Of a stretch of 16,862 bases of DNA, positions 8,101-16,862 are shown in pieces. A program made the position numbers and the translations under genes. Every line of letters begins with the position of its first letter. Position 1 is the first letter of the stretch. Source of the stretch: Asterionellopsis glacialis (taxonomy: Eukaryota; Bacillariophyta; Plagiogrammaphyceae; Rhaphoneidales; Asterionellopsidaceae); the NCBI GenBank assembly GCA_014885115.2, contig WKLE02003638.1, positions 1 to 16,862 on the forward strand, read 5' to 3'. Under the pieces are notes generated by a model, which worked only from the letters and a program-made list of their open reading frames with translations, did no database searches and was not told where the DNA came from.

Positions 8101-10299
8101 GGTGATTTCGAGGATCTGGAAAAGGAGAATCAATCTGAAATCAACCACAATTATGACATCAAAGGTGAAATTGAAGAAGTATTAGAAGATGGCCCGGTAA
8201 CTTCAACAACAACTTCGGAAGACGTCAAAATTAGGAAGGGGGGCACAGGACTTGTGACAGTATACCAATATGTTGGTCGGTGGGACAAGCTTGGCCAAGA
8301 TATTTATGGTAGAGCAAAATTCGATTATGCTGGTATTTCAGTGGCGCTTTCTGGAAATGGTGATATTGTTGCATTTGGAGCAATTCAATTCCACATAAGC
8401 GGAGCGGGATACGTGGGGGTTTACAAGATCGAACGTCACAAATGGACCCAGCTCGGAAATCTGCTTACCGGTGTGGTAAGTTTAGACTTGTTTGGGTGGT
8501 CAGTTGCCCTGTCGCATGACGGCTTGATTCTAGCAGTTGGGAGTACCGGAAGAGATGCGGTAGCCTATGATTCTGGTACAGCTCATATTTACCAATTTAG
8601 GTCTAACGTTTGGATGCAGCTTGGGGCAGAAATTTCTGGAAAAGGTCCTAACGATAGCTTTGGCTGGTCTGTTTCGCTTTCCAGCGACGGGACCATCCTA
8701 GCTGTTGGAGCAGTGCAAAGTTCCATTAATGACCAGGATGATTCAGGGTATGCAAGTGTATTCAAATATGACCACAATATTACCCAATGGATTCAGCATG
8801 GGCGTGTTGATGATGTCCCGGGATCTGAAATTTCTGGCTATGAAGTTTCATTATCTGAAGACGGTAAGATGGTGGCCATCGGAGCACCACTTAATAGCGA
8901 AAAAACAGTAAAGTCTGGTCGTGTAAGGGTATACAGAAATGCTGAGTTGACGGAGGTTCTTTCAGACCAACCTTCTCTGTCGATCACAGCTTCTGAAGAT
9001 GACCTCGTTCCCATCACTGTATCTTTACAGTTTGATGCTTCTCCTGAAGATATCGAGGTGAGTTTACTTTGCGAAGATGTCACGGTGGCTGCTTTTGATG
9101 CTGGAACTTTCAGTGTCCCGAACGAGCTTATTGTGGACACGTTTCACATAGCCAGAGCTGCCAAGTGCCGATTTACCATTTCTGATGCTTTGTCCAATGG
9201 AATATGTTGCAAGGAAGGCAAAGGTTTTTATCGCGTGTACTATGGAAACAATGCAACAAACTCAAGCAACATCCTGGCCCAGGGTGGCCAGCTCTTCCGC
9301 TCTAGAGAAGTAGTAGCTTTTACAGCTTCGCCTCCTTCTACCGCTTTGGTTCCAGTCACAATCGGATTACAATTGGACACTCGTCCTTATCATACGGCCG
9401 TGGTGTTTCAGTGCGGTGAATCAATCATATCCGAGGCCCCTAAGGGTTCTTTTGTACTAGAACCAGAGGGCTTGGTATCATCAACTTTTTTTGTTGAAAA
9501 AGGAGCAGAGTGCAATTTCTTCATTACAGACTATACACTATTATCTAATGTATTTGATGGTCTTTGCTGCATAGAGGGGTATGGTCTTTACCAAATTTAC
9601 TACGGTGATGATCCTTCGAATCAAGGCAGCCTAATTGCCCAGGGTGACCAGTTTGGTTCTGAAGATAATGTTACTTTCGTGGTTTTTCCCAATTCAACGG
9701 TTTCTGCCGCAGGACTTGTCCCATTCAAAGTCGTTGTACAGCTAGATTTGTTTTCGCGTCAAACTGGATTCAGTGTTCAATGCGGCACCGATATTTTTGT
9801 CGACATTGGTGTTACCCTCGACATCCCTGACACTCCCTTTGAAAGAACGTATTTTGTTGAAGACGGGACCGTGTGTCAATTTTCTGTTGTCGATAGAGGC
9901 GGCGATGGGATTTGCTGTGACAATGGTCAAGGTTATGTTCGGATTTACATCGGAGGCAAGGATGATGAGATACTAATATTTGATCAAGGAGACTTTGGCT
10001 ATGGGACCAGCATAAACTTCACAGTTTCGCCGACTGCGGAAGAGCCCATATTCAGTATTGATCCCGTCGTTAGCCTCTCTGACCCTATTTGCAGTCTTTG
10101 CCAGGATGGCGCCCCTCCCTGCTATCCTGAAAAAAAGATTCAAATAGTGCTGGGCATACCGGAGGATACATGCGGAAAAGCTGATTTACTTGCACGGCAG
10201 ATATTTGAGGGAGCTTTATGCGATTCGATTCAGATATATTTTGGACAACAATGTGGTTGTGACCAGGTCTGTACAAACGACACCATGGCAATACCTTAG
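5119..10299 (+). CDS. Large membrane-anchored surface protein: coiled coil, TM bundle, EGF/LNR, beta-propeller, DGICC modules
   Basis: Three exons: 5119-6528, 6683-7061 and 7130-10299, giving 1652 residues. Intron 1 (GTAAGC to TATAG, phase 0) and intron 2 (GTGAGT to TTCAG, phase 1) restore one frame. The ATG at 5119 is the first in the open frame. Domains in order: coiled coil (about 14-58); four or five hydrophobic segments (about 127-149, 171-185, 213-238, 249-272, 299-320); an EGF-like motif split by intron 1 (CGGASHGSCV + NNRCECIDGWYGFRCE); a linker domain; a second EGF-like motif (about 671-705); a Notch/LNR-like motif with GYDGGDCC (about 708-735); seven FG-GAP/kelch-like repeats of the form VALSxDGxxLAVG (about 796-1198), with a roughly 50-residue acidic insert in the third; three DGICC modules (1222-1563); and a terminal CSLC...CGC domain. 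With an odd TM count the N-terminus would be cytoplasmic and the adhesive part extracellular, suggesting cell-surface binding or adhesion. I recognise this layout as a diatom family but know no name or proven function. The C-terminal exon may have an alternative (see 10533). Confidence 0.85.
8992..10035 (+). repeat. Three tandem DGICC modules within the surface protein
   Basis: Three repeats of about 110 residues begin at VPITVSLQFD, VPVTIGLQLD and VPFKVVVQLD. Each has C-x-F-x-(I/V)-x-D, then (N/D)G(I/L)CC, a Gly-rich turn, (Y)RV/QI/RIY, and an Ile/Leu-(A/D)QG end with a final beta strand (TAS, VVF, TVS). They look like beta-sandwich modules with one internal disulfide pair. The second has an insertion before DGLCC. 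The protease remnant at 1116-1500 carries a fourth, more distant copy. Confidence 0.75.
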
Positions 10300-11330
10300 C
10301 TACATTAACTTCGGAGCTTTTAGTTTCAGAGACTTCTTCCAAGCTAAAATTTGCCGCATTGCATCCTTTGAATGCAAAGTAAGAGGCAAACTTTTCTCAT
10401 CACTGATGTTTCTAAAGTATCGATGCAAAAGTAGCTCAGCACTTTGACTTTTGAGTAACAGTTTGCCTTGAAAAATTTCCTAAAAAGTTGCTGTTGCAAG
10501 TACTGAGAGATATTTATGGCCAATGGTTGCAGGTACAGACATCAGAATGGCTTGCTTGTGCCTTTGTGGAAGTGCTTCGGAAGTACTATAGCAGAAATCT
10601 TCTACAGCGATTATGAATTTCGATTGCAATCCAACGCATACCTCCATCGGGGATATGGTAATTTCCCGGTTGCCAACGTACTACAAGTCAGTCCTCTGTC
10701 TAATCCTCTCTATAGAGTATAGAGGCCTATCATATCTAGACTGGTCTCGTAGAGAGCAAGGGCGGGGAAATCAGAGCTCTTTTGAACCTTGAGACTAGAG
10801 AGAAAGATTACTGTAAAGCCATTTTCCAATTCATTGATTTTTTTACTTAGTCGTCCTGTATGTGCTTTTCAACTAACTTAGTTACGCTAGCGAGCACCAA
10901 AGGTGTAGTAGGGAGCATCGTACCACTTATTGATCAAGAGCAACAAATAGAGCACAAGTGTTTTCTTGTGCAGAACTAGACGTAAAAAATCTCCAGGTAA
11001 TTCGATCCAACCGTGCAAAATGTTATTACTTTCCTCTCTAATATTATAGATTGGTGGTTTCACTTTAATGTTCCAACTATTTCCTTCGTAAAAAATCACT
11101 CCATCAGCGTAAACTACACCATGCACAAGTTTAATTTATCAATGTCAAACAGTCATGCCTATATATTACAGTAACCAATTCTAATGACCTAAATCTACGA
11201 CAATTAGTTTGTTTCTGTCTTTTTATCTTATTTTTTTATCTTTTTAAAAATATACTTCTACAAGTGTTACACTCTAAAGAATTCATCTGGTTACTGTAGT
11301 TCCAACCGTTCTCCAATATCAATGAATCAC
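10300..11330. other. Convergent intergenic region, no confident gene
   Basis: This region separates the 3' ends of the surface-protein and HSP90 genes. It holds a plausible alternative last exon (listed at 10533), a CT/GA-rich palindromic patch with CTCTATAGAG (10708-10717), and the T-rich DNA expected of 3' UTRs near 11220-11260. A minus-strand frame at 10887-11126, ending in NKWYDAPYYTFGAR, has protein-like texture but no ATG and a stop directly upstream; it may be a gene relic. Nothing else is supported. Confidence 0.5.
10533..10616 (+). other. Possible alternative terminal exon of the surface-protein gene
   Basis: A splice-acceptor-like ATGGTTGCAG ends at 10532. The following frame reads VQTSEWLACAFVEV and LRKYYSRNLLQRL, then TGA at 10614-10616. 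Two donors could feed it in phase 0: CAG|GTCTGT at 10266/10267, inside the main terminal exon just after CGCDQ, or AAA|GTAAGA at 10378/10379. The first would swap the tail VCTNDTMAIP for this one. The second donor is stronger, but its upstream exon is not in the main reading frame. No homology supports either form. Confidence 0.25.
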
Positions 11331-13902
11331 TTAATCAACTTGTTCCATGGCGGATTCCTCATTGTCATCGTCGCCATCAAGTGGAGGCAAGTCTTCCATA
11401 TCATCGTCTTCTTCGTCGTCATCATCGTCATCAATGGAGAGACCAAGCTTGACAAGACGGTGAATACGAGAAGCAAAGGTGGCAGGTTCTTCCAAGGAGA
11501 ATCCACTGGTGAGGAGAGAGGTATCGTAAAGGAGCCAGATCAAATCCTTGACAGTCTTATCACTCTGGTCAGCATCAGCCTTTTCGCGAAGGGCAACAAT
11601 GATAGAGTTGGTAGGGTTGATTTCCAAAGTCTTCTTGGAGCTCATGTAAGCAGATTGAGTGCTGTCACGGAGAGCCTGTGCCTTCATGATACGTTCCATG
11701 TTGGCAGACCATCCGAATTCACCAGTGACAAGACAGCAAGGAGATTCAGCAAGACGGTTAGAGACGGTGACCTTTTCAACCTTGTCATCAAGGACTTCCT
11801 TCATGAGTTTGCAAAGACCTTCAGCCTTAGACTTGGCTTCTTCGTATTTGGCCTTTTCTTCTTCGTCATCAGCGAGGTCAAGTCCTTCCTTGGTGGCAGC
11901 AAGCAACTTCTTTCCTTCGAACTCCTTCAATTGTTGGACACTGTACTCATCAATTGGATCTGTCATGAAGAGACATTCGTATCCCTTCTTCTTAAGCTTC
12001 TCAAGGAAAGGAGAGGTTTCGACGGCCTTCTTGGATTCTCCAGTGATGTAGTAAATTCCGGGCTGCTTGTCGTCCATGCGGCTGACGTAGTCATCGAGAG
12101 AAGTCATCTCGTCGCCACTCTTGGTAGAGTAGTAACGCAAGAGCTTAGCAAGTTTAGCACGATTGGTGGAATCCTCGTGGACACCGAGTTTGAGGTTCTT
12201 AGCGAAGGATTCGTAAAACTTATTGTAAGAATCTTCGTTCTCAGCAAGGTCGTTAAACATCTCAATGCACTTCTTGACAAGGTTCTTCTTGATGACACGA
12301 AGAATCTTGTTTTGTTGAAGAGTCTCACGAGAAATGTTAAGAGGAAGATCCTCAGAGTCCACAACACCCTTAATGAATTGGAGCCATTCGGGCATGATAT
12401 CTTCGCAGTTGTCCATAATGAAGACACGACGGACGTAAAGCTTGATGTGGTTCCACTTTTTCTTGTTTCCACCCTCGAACATATCAAAAGGAGCACGCTT
12501 GGGGCAGAAGAGGATGGCCTTGAATTCAAGTTGACCCTCAACGGAGAAATGCTTGACCGCAGCGTGTTCTTCCCAATCGTTAGAAATGGACTTGTAAAAG
12601 GCAACGTATTCATCTTGAGTAACATCATCAGCCTTACGCATCCAGATGGGCTTCAAGTTGTTCAAGTGCTCCCATTCGTGGCTGACCTCCTTGATCTTCT
12701 TGGTCTTCTTCTCCTTCTTAGCCTCTTCCTCGTCATCAACTTCTTCGACCTTTGGCTTGTCATCATCATCTTCGTCCTCGTCGTCATCATCATCGTCAGT
12801 GACTTCCTTCTCAGTGGTCTTCTCAGTGTATAGCTTGATGGGGAAACCAATGAATTCAGAGTGCTTCTTGACAAGATCCTTGATGCGCTTTTCTTCCAAG
12901 TATTCGGACATGTCCTCCTTGAGGTGAAGGATGATACGGGTACCACGTCCAACACCAGCATCAGGACTGTTGGTGATAGTGAAAGATCCTCCAGCTTCGG
13001 AAATCCAAGTGTGGCATTCATCTTCGTTATTTTTGGAAACAACTTCGACCTTATCGGCAACAAGGTAGGCAGAGTAGAAACCAACACCGAATTGACCAAT
13101 CATAGAAATATCAGCACCGGCAGACAAAGCCTCCATAAAGGCCTTGGTTCCAGACTTGGCAATGGTACCAAGGTTATTGATGAGATCAGCCTTGGTCATA
13201 CCAATACCAGAGTCCTCAATAGTCAAGGTGTTATTGGCCTTGTCGGCGACAAGCTTAATGTGAAGCTCGGGCTCGCTGTCAAGGACAGTGGAGTCGGTCA
13301 AAGATTGGTAACGGATCTTATCAAGAGCATCGGAGGCATTGGAAATCAACTCACGAAGGAAAATCTCCTTATTGGAGTAGAAAGTGTTGATAACTGTAGT
13401 ATTTTAGAAAAGAACAAGGGAGTATTTCAAGTTAGTGCAAGTGCGATAAGATTCATAAGGTATAGCGGATCCATTCGTCCCGTCGTCGTTTCCACGTTTC
13501 ATTGAAATATAGAAAATCGCCAACAAGAAACTTACTCAACGAAAGAAGCTGGTTGATATCAGCAGAGAAGGCGTAGCTCTCAGCGTCAGCGGGGGCGGTT
13601 TCACTCTGTCAAATCCCATCAGATAACCCATGGAGAAAATATGAGGTGAGAAACATGGTACAGAGTCTTAAGGAAAAGAGACACAAAATTCGTAGAAGAT
13701 ACGTAGAGAGTGTACCGACTCTTCGAACGCCCTCCAAAGGAAAAAGAGAAAAAATCATTTTTCTCCATCCAAGGTAGTCCGCCATGACGCCGGCAACAAT
13801 CCAATTTTCACAGCATTTCCTCTATTTCAATGCGAACAAGGCTTCCTCCATCTATTATCGTCAACGTCTCGTGCAGTCAAAATGCCTGAAACAACTTACC
13901 AT
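11331..13902 (-). CDS. HSP90: Cytosolic heat shock protein 90
   Basis: ATP-dependent homodimeric chaperone of the cytosol. Three exons: 13900-13902 (the ATG only), 13536-13605 and 11331-13393, giving 711 residues. Introns are 13606-13899 (GTAAGT to GACAG, phase 0) and 13394-13535 (GTAAGT to TACAG, phase 1). Evidence is strong: [19 protein letters not shown] (N-terminal signature with the catalytic Glu), DSGIGMT (ATP-binding Asp), [17 protein letters not shown], a charged Asp/Glu/Lys linker, and [11 protein letters not shown] of the middle domain. The C-terminus is acidic and ends in MEQVD, the TPR co-chaperone docking tail, where the usual cytosolic sequence is MEEVD; this marks it as cytosolic rather than ER (KDEL) or organellar. 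The short first exon is inferred from a perfect ATG|GTAAGT and from a stop just before the second exon's acceptor. Codon use favours C-, G- and GGA/CGT-type codons, as in HSP70, fitting high expression. Divergent from HSP70. Confidence 0.95.
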
Positions 13903-14044
13903 TGTTGGGTAAGAGAGGGGGTAGAATGCAATGAATTATCTCCAAAGAGAAAACTTGTGAGCAATTCTTGATCTTTCGAAATCTTTTTGTCTTTGGTTCT
14001 CTCCGAAAGGTGGAGAGGCTTTTGCGCTCTTGCAGTCGCACATA

Positions 14045-14054
14045 TTCGCGCGAA
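14045..14054. promoter_or_regulatory. CG-rich palindrome TTCGCGCGAA, E2F-like
   Basis: Perfect 10-bp palindrome about 145 bases upstream of the HSP90 ATG. With the following A run, the minus strand reads TTTCGCGC, which fits the E2F consensus TTTSSCGC. It is CG-dense against an AT-rich background. Binding by E2F is a guess from motif alone. Confidence 0.3.
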
Positions 14055-14319
14055 AAACACCAATGGATTTCTATCGAGAGTTTTCCAATCATGCGTCTCT
14101 GACATCATCTCCTATGTCTTATGTACATTTCTACACGAACCTGCCACATAGTCGCATTCGTGTATTCCGCCATCATGACGGGATCAGTCTGTCTGTCATG
14201 TCCATCCACCAATCAAAATCTTAGAGATATTGTGAAAAACGCGGGAACCATCCATACACACAGATTTCGATAGAAGTCTGTCAGCGTCAGAGGATAGTTT
14301 ATTTTCAGTCTTGCCAATC

Positions 14320-14334
14320 ATTCCAGAGATTTCC
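14320..14334. promoter_or_regulatory. Candidate heat shock element TTCnnGAGnnTTC
   Basis: aTTCcaGAGatTTCc has three alternating 5-bp units, nTTCn-nGAAn-nTTCn, with a single change (GAA to GAG) in the middle unit. It sits between two CCAAT boxes (14314 and 14339), about 360 bases upstream of the HSP70 ATG and 420 from the HSP90 ATG. Confidence 0.5.
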
Positions 14335-14420
14335 ATGACCAATGCCGACAACTCCGCCACGCAAGGTACTCCACGTAAAATTTGTAACAGATCGTACACA
14401 CTGATCTAAATCTAGCCAGT

Positions 14421-14444
14421 CGAATCTCTTCGAAATTTTTTTCA
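14421..14444. promoter_or_regulatory. Candidate imperfect heat shock element
   Basis: Units read cGAAt, cTCTt, cGAAa, tTTTt: the first and third match nGAAn exactly, the second and fourth are degenerate nTTCn. The 5-bp register is kept throughout. Lies about 250 bases upstream of the HSP70 ATG. Weaker than the site at 14320. Confidence 0.35.
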
Positions 14445-14695
14445 TTCATGTGCGGTATGGCTGTGTACATTTCTACCTTTTCAAAGTACTTGGAAAAAAT
14501 CTGCGGCTGTTAACGCGTTCAGATCCTACATAGAGTAGTCTCCTATTGTTCCTACACATGCATGCTTGTGCCAAAGTGGCTCTCCGTCCGCCTCTGAAGA
14601 CTTCTTCTCGATCCTCTTTTCCGTTCCCTTTTCATCCCATAATTTTCTATCTCGCAAAGTCAAAACGTTAATTAGAAAAACAAAAACTTGACAAC

Positions 14696-15630
14696 ATGTC
14701 CGGTAAGTTTCAGTCGAGATAAAGCAATGATGTACATACGACGGAACCAGGAACCACGCCAGTTGCAAGGAAGTAAGCGGCGTTGACAGAAAACTTGGAA
14801 TCGTCGGTTTCCTTTTTGTTCTTTGAGAACATGATGGATCTGCTATGGCGGCCTTCACAGGTAGTGTCTAGTGCCTTTTAAAACCGACGCATGTTGAGAA
14901 GTGATGAGGTACATGGGTCACGAAAATGTGCAGAGGAATACTTCTAGTTGATGAACAAGTTTGGTAGCCGCAACAAATGCTGCGGAAATTCAGACGACAA
15001 TGAGAATCTCTCCTAGGCGCACATGCTGCTTAACTCCAGCCTCTTACGGTGGTTGTCTACTGGTTTCTACTGTGTGAAGAATATCGAGGTCGAACCCTTT
15101 CGAGGAAAATGCTTCAAAAAAATGACTTCTCGCCGTCTTGGACATAGCACTTACACGTTCTTGCTTTTTGTTTTTAATTTACTACAGCTGTTACTGGAGA
15201 ATCCGTCGGTATCGATCTTGGAACCACCTACTCTTGTGTTGGTGTCTGGCAAAATGACCGTGTCGAAATCATTGCCAACGACCAAGGTAACCGTACCACC
15301 CCCTCTTACGTTGCTTTCACGGACACCGAACGTCTTATCGGTGATGCCGCCAAGTCTCAGGCTGCCATGAATGCTACCAACACTGTTTTCGACGCCAAGC
15401 GTCTTATCGGACGTAAGTTCACCGACCCCGGTGTTCAATCCGATATGAAGCACTGGCCTTTCACGGTTGTTGCCGGACCTGGAGGAACCCCCATTATCCA
15501 AGTTGAATACAAGGGAGAGTCCAAGAGCTTCAAAGCTGAGGAAATCTCTTCCATGGTTCTCGGAAAGATGCGTGAAATCGCTGAGGCTTACCTTGGAAAG
15601 GAAGTCAAGAACGCTGTCGTTACTGTTCCT

Positions 15631-15662
<32 letters not shown>

Positions 15663-16862
15663 AAAGGATGCTGGTTCCATCTCTGGATTGAACGTCCTTC
15701 GTATCATTAACGAGCCCACCGCTGCTGCCATTGCCTACGGTCTTGACAAGAAGGGAGATGAGAAAAATGTTCTCATTTTCGATCTTGGTGGTGGAACCTT
15801 CGATGTTTCCCTTTTGACCATTGAAGAGGGTATCTTCGAGGTCAAGGCCACTGCCGGTGACACTCACTTGGGAGGAGAAGATTTCGATAACCGTATGGTT
15901 GACTACTTCCTCCAAGACTTCAAGCGCCGCCACCGCAAGGATATGAGTTCTAACAACCGTTCTCTTCGTCGTCTTCGTACTGCTTGTGAACGTGCTAAGC
16001 GTACTCTTTCTTCCTCCACACAAGCACACATTGAAATTGATTCTCTTTTCGATAGAATTGACTTCAACTCTACCATTACCCGTGCTCGTTTCGTGGATCT
16101 CTGTATGGACTACTTCAAAAAGTGTATGGAGTCCTGCGAGAAGGTCTTGAAGGATGCCAAGATCGCCAAGAACCAAGTTGACGAAGTTGTTCTTGTCGGT
16201 GGATCTACCCGTATCCCCAAGATCCAAACTATGCTTACTACCTTCTTCAACGGAAAGGAACCCTGCAAGTCCATCAACCCCGATGAAGCTGTTGCATACG
16301 GTGCCACTGTCCAAGCCGCTATTTTGTCAGGTGCTGACAAGTCTGAAAAGCTTTCCGAGCTTCTTCTTTTGGATGTCACCCCTCTTTCTCTTGGTCTCGA
16401 AACTGCCGGTGGTGTCATGACTACTCTTATCAAGCGTAACACCACTGTTCCTGCCAAGAAGACCCAGACTTTCTCCACCTACGCTGATAACCAGCCTGGT
16501 GTGCTTATCCAAGTTTTCGAGGGAGAACGTTCTATGACTCGTGACAACAACTTGCTCGGAAAGTTCAACCTTGATGGAATTCCTCCCATGCCCCGTGGAC
16601 AACCCCAAATTGATGTTTGCTTCGATATCGATGCAAACGGTATTCTTAATGTTTCTGCCATTGAAAAGTCCACTGGTAAGGAAAACAAGATTACCATTAC
16701 TAACGACAAGGGTCGTCTTTCCCAAGACGAAATTGAACGCATGGTTTCCGAAGCCGAGCAATACAAGGCCGAGGATGATGCCAACCGTAACCGTATCGAA
16801 GCCAAGAACGGACTTGAGAACTACTGCTACTCTCTCAAGACCTCCATCGATTCCGAGGAAGT
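14696..16862 (+). CDS. HSP70: Cytosolic heat shock protein 70 (3' end beyond window)
   Basis: ATP-driven cytosolic chaperone that binds exposed hydrophobic segments with J-protein and exchange-factor partners and hands clients to HSP90. Exon 1 is 14696-14702 (ATG TCC G); an intron of 485 bases (GTAAGT to TACAG, phase 1) follows; exon 2 runs from 15188 to the window end. The joined start reads [20 protein letters not shown]. Motifs: phosphate-1 IDLGTTYS (11-18), [15 protein letters not shown], phosphate-2 [10 protein letters not shown] (201 on), [13 protein letters not shown] (about 337-349), and the substrate-binding domain with [14 protein letters not shown] and NGILNVSA. The frame is open to the edge at about residue 560 of an expected 640-660, so the lid end and any EEVD tail are outside. 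No signal peptide, so cytosolic rather than ER. Strong high-expression codon bias. The intron after the seventh base is supported by clean donor, pyrimidine-rich acceptor and restored frame. Confidence 0.97.

Larger units (their letters stand above)
13903..14695. promoter_or_regulatory. Shared divergent promoter region of HSP90 and HSP70
   Basis: Only 793 bases separate the two start codons, so both chaperone promoters lie here. I see two heat-shock-element-like sites (14320-14334 and 14421-14444), five CCAAT boxes, all on the plus strand (14060, 14085, 14209, 14314, 14339), and a CG-rich palindrome at 14045. The stretch 14575-14640 before the HSP70 ATG is pyrimidine-rich, as in a core promoter or leader. 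No clear TATA box is seen on either side. Co-induction by heat shock factor is an inference from the gene pair and these motifs. Confidence 0.7.

Noticed and set aside
11322..12833. Long plus-strand open frame (503 codons) antisense to HSP90
   Set aside because: It lies opposite a certain HSP90 exon and its sequence is the hydrophobic mirror of acidic, codon-biased coding DNA. Strong codon bias removes antisense stops, so such frames arise by themselves.
15151..16314. Long minus-strand open frame (387 codons) antisense to HSP70
   Set aside because: Antisense frames opposite HSP70 are a well-known by-product of its codon bias. No domain is recognisable and the sense strand is unambiguous HSP70.

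Overview
The window looks like nuclear DNA of a stramenopile alga, most likely a diatom. The evidence is spliceosomal GT-AG introns (68 to 485 bases), eukaryotic cytosolic HSP90 and HSP70, the spliceosomal protein BUD13, and two protein architectures I associate with diatoms: a subtilase with a C-terminal 'DGICC' module, and a coiled-coil/multi-TM/EGF/beta-propeller surface protein. The species cannot be fixed from the sequence. No prokaryotic, viral, transposon, tRNA, rRNA or CRISPR feature was found.

Layout. 1-1115: AT-rich, no supported gene. 1116-2406 (-): secreted-type subtilisin-like protease, broken by a one-base frameshift and an in-frame TGA and lacking its N-terminus, so called a pseudogene. 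2635-2938 (-): a lysine-rich coding remnant of unknown origin. 3097-4515 (-): intact single-exon BUD13 (RES complex) with an RHDS repeat array. 4516-5118: divergent intergenic region with CT/GA-rich palindromes. 5119-10299 (+): three-exon gene for a large (about 1650 aa) membrane-anchored surface protein. 10300-11330: intergenic, with a possible alternative last exon and unexplained short ORFs. 11331-13902 (-): complete cytosolic HSP90 in three exons, the first holding only the ATG. 13903-14695: the intergenic region between the two divergent chaperone genes, with heat-shock-element-like sites and five CCAAT boxes. 14696 to the window end (+): cytosolic HSP70, cut off at about residue 560.

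How the genes relate. HSP90 and HSP70 are partner chaperones in a head-to-head arrangement, which suggests shared heat-shock control; both also carry an intron within the first three codons. The protease remnant and the surface protein are unrelated in their main domains but share a small cysteine-containing DGICC module. BUD13 is a housekeeping splicing factor with no evident link to its neighbours. The most notable leads are the chaperone pair with start-codon introns, the HSP90 MEQVD tail, the DGICC module shared across genes, and the recent-looking decay of the protease.
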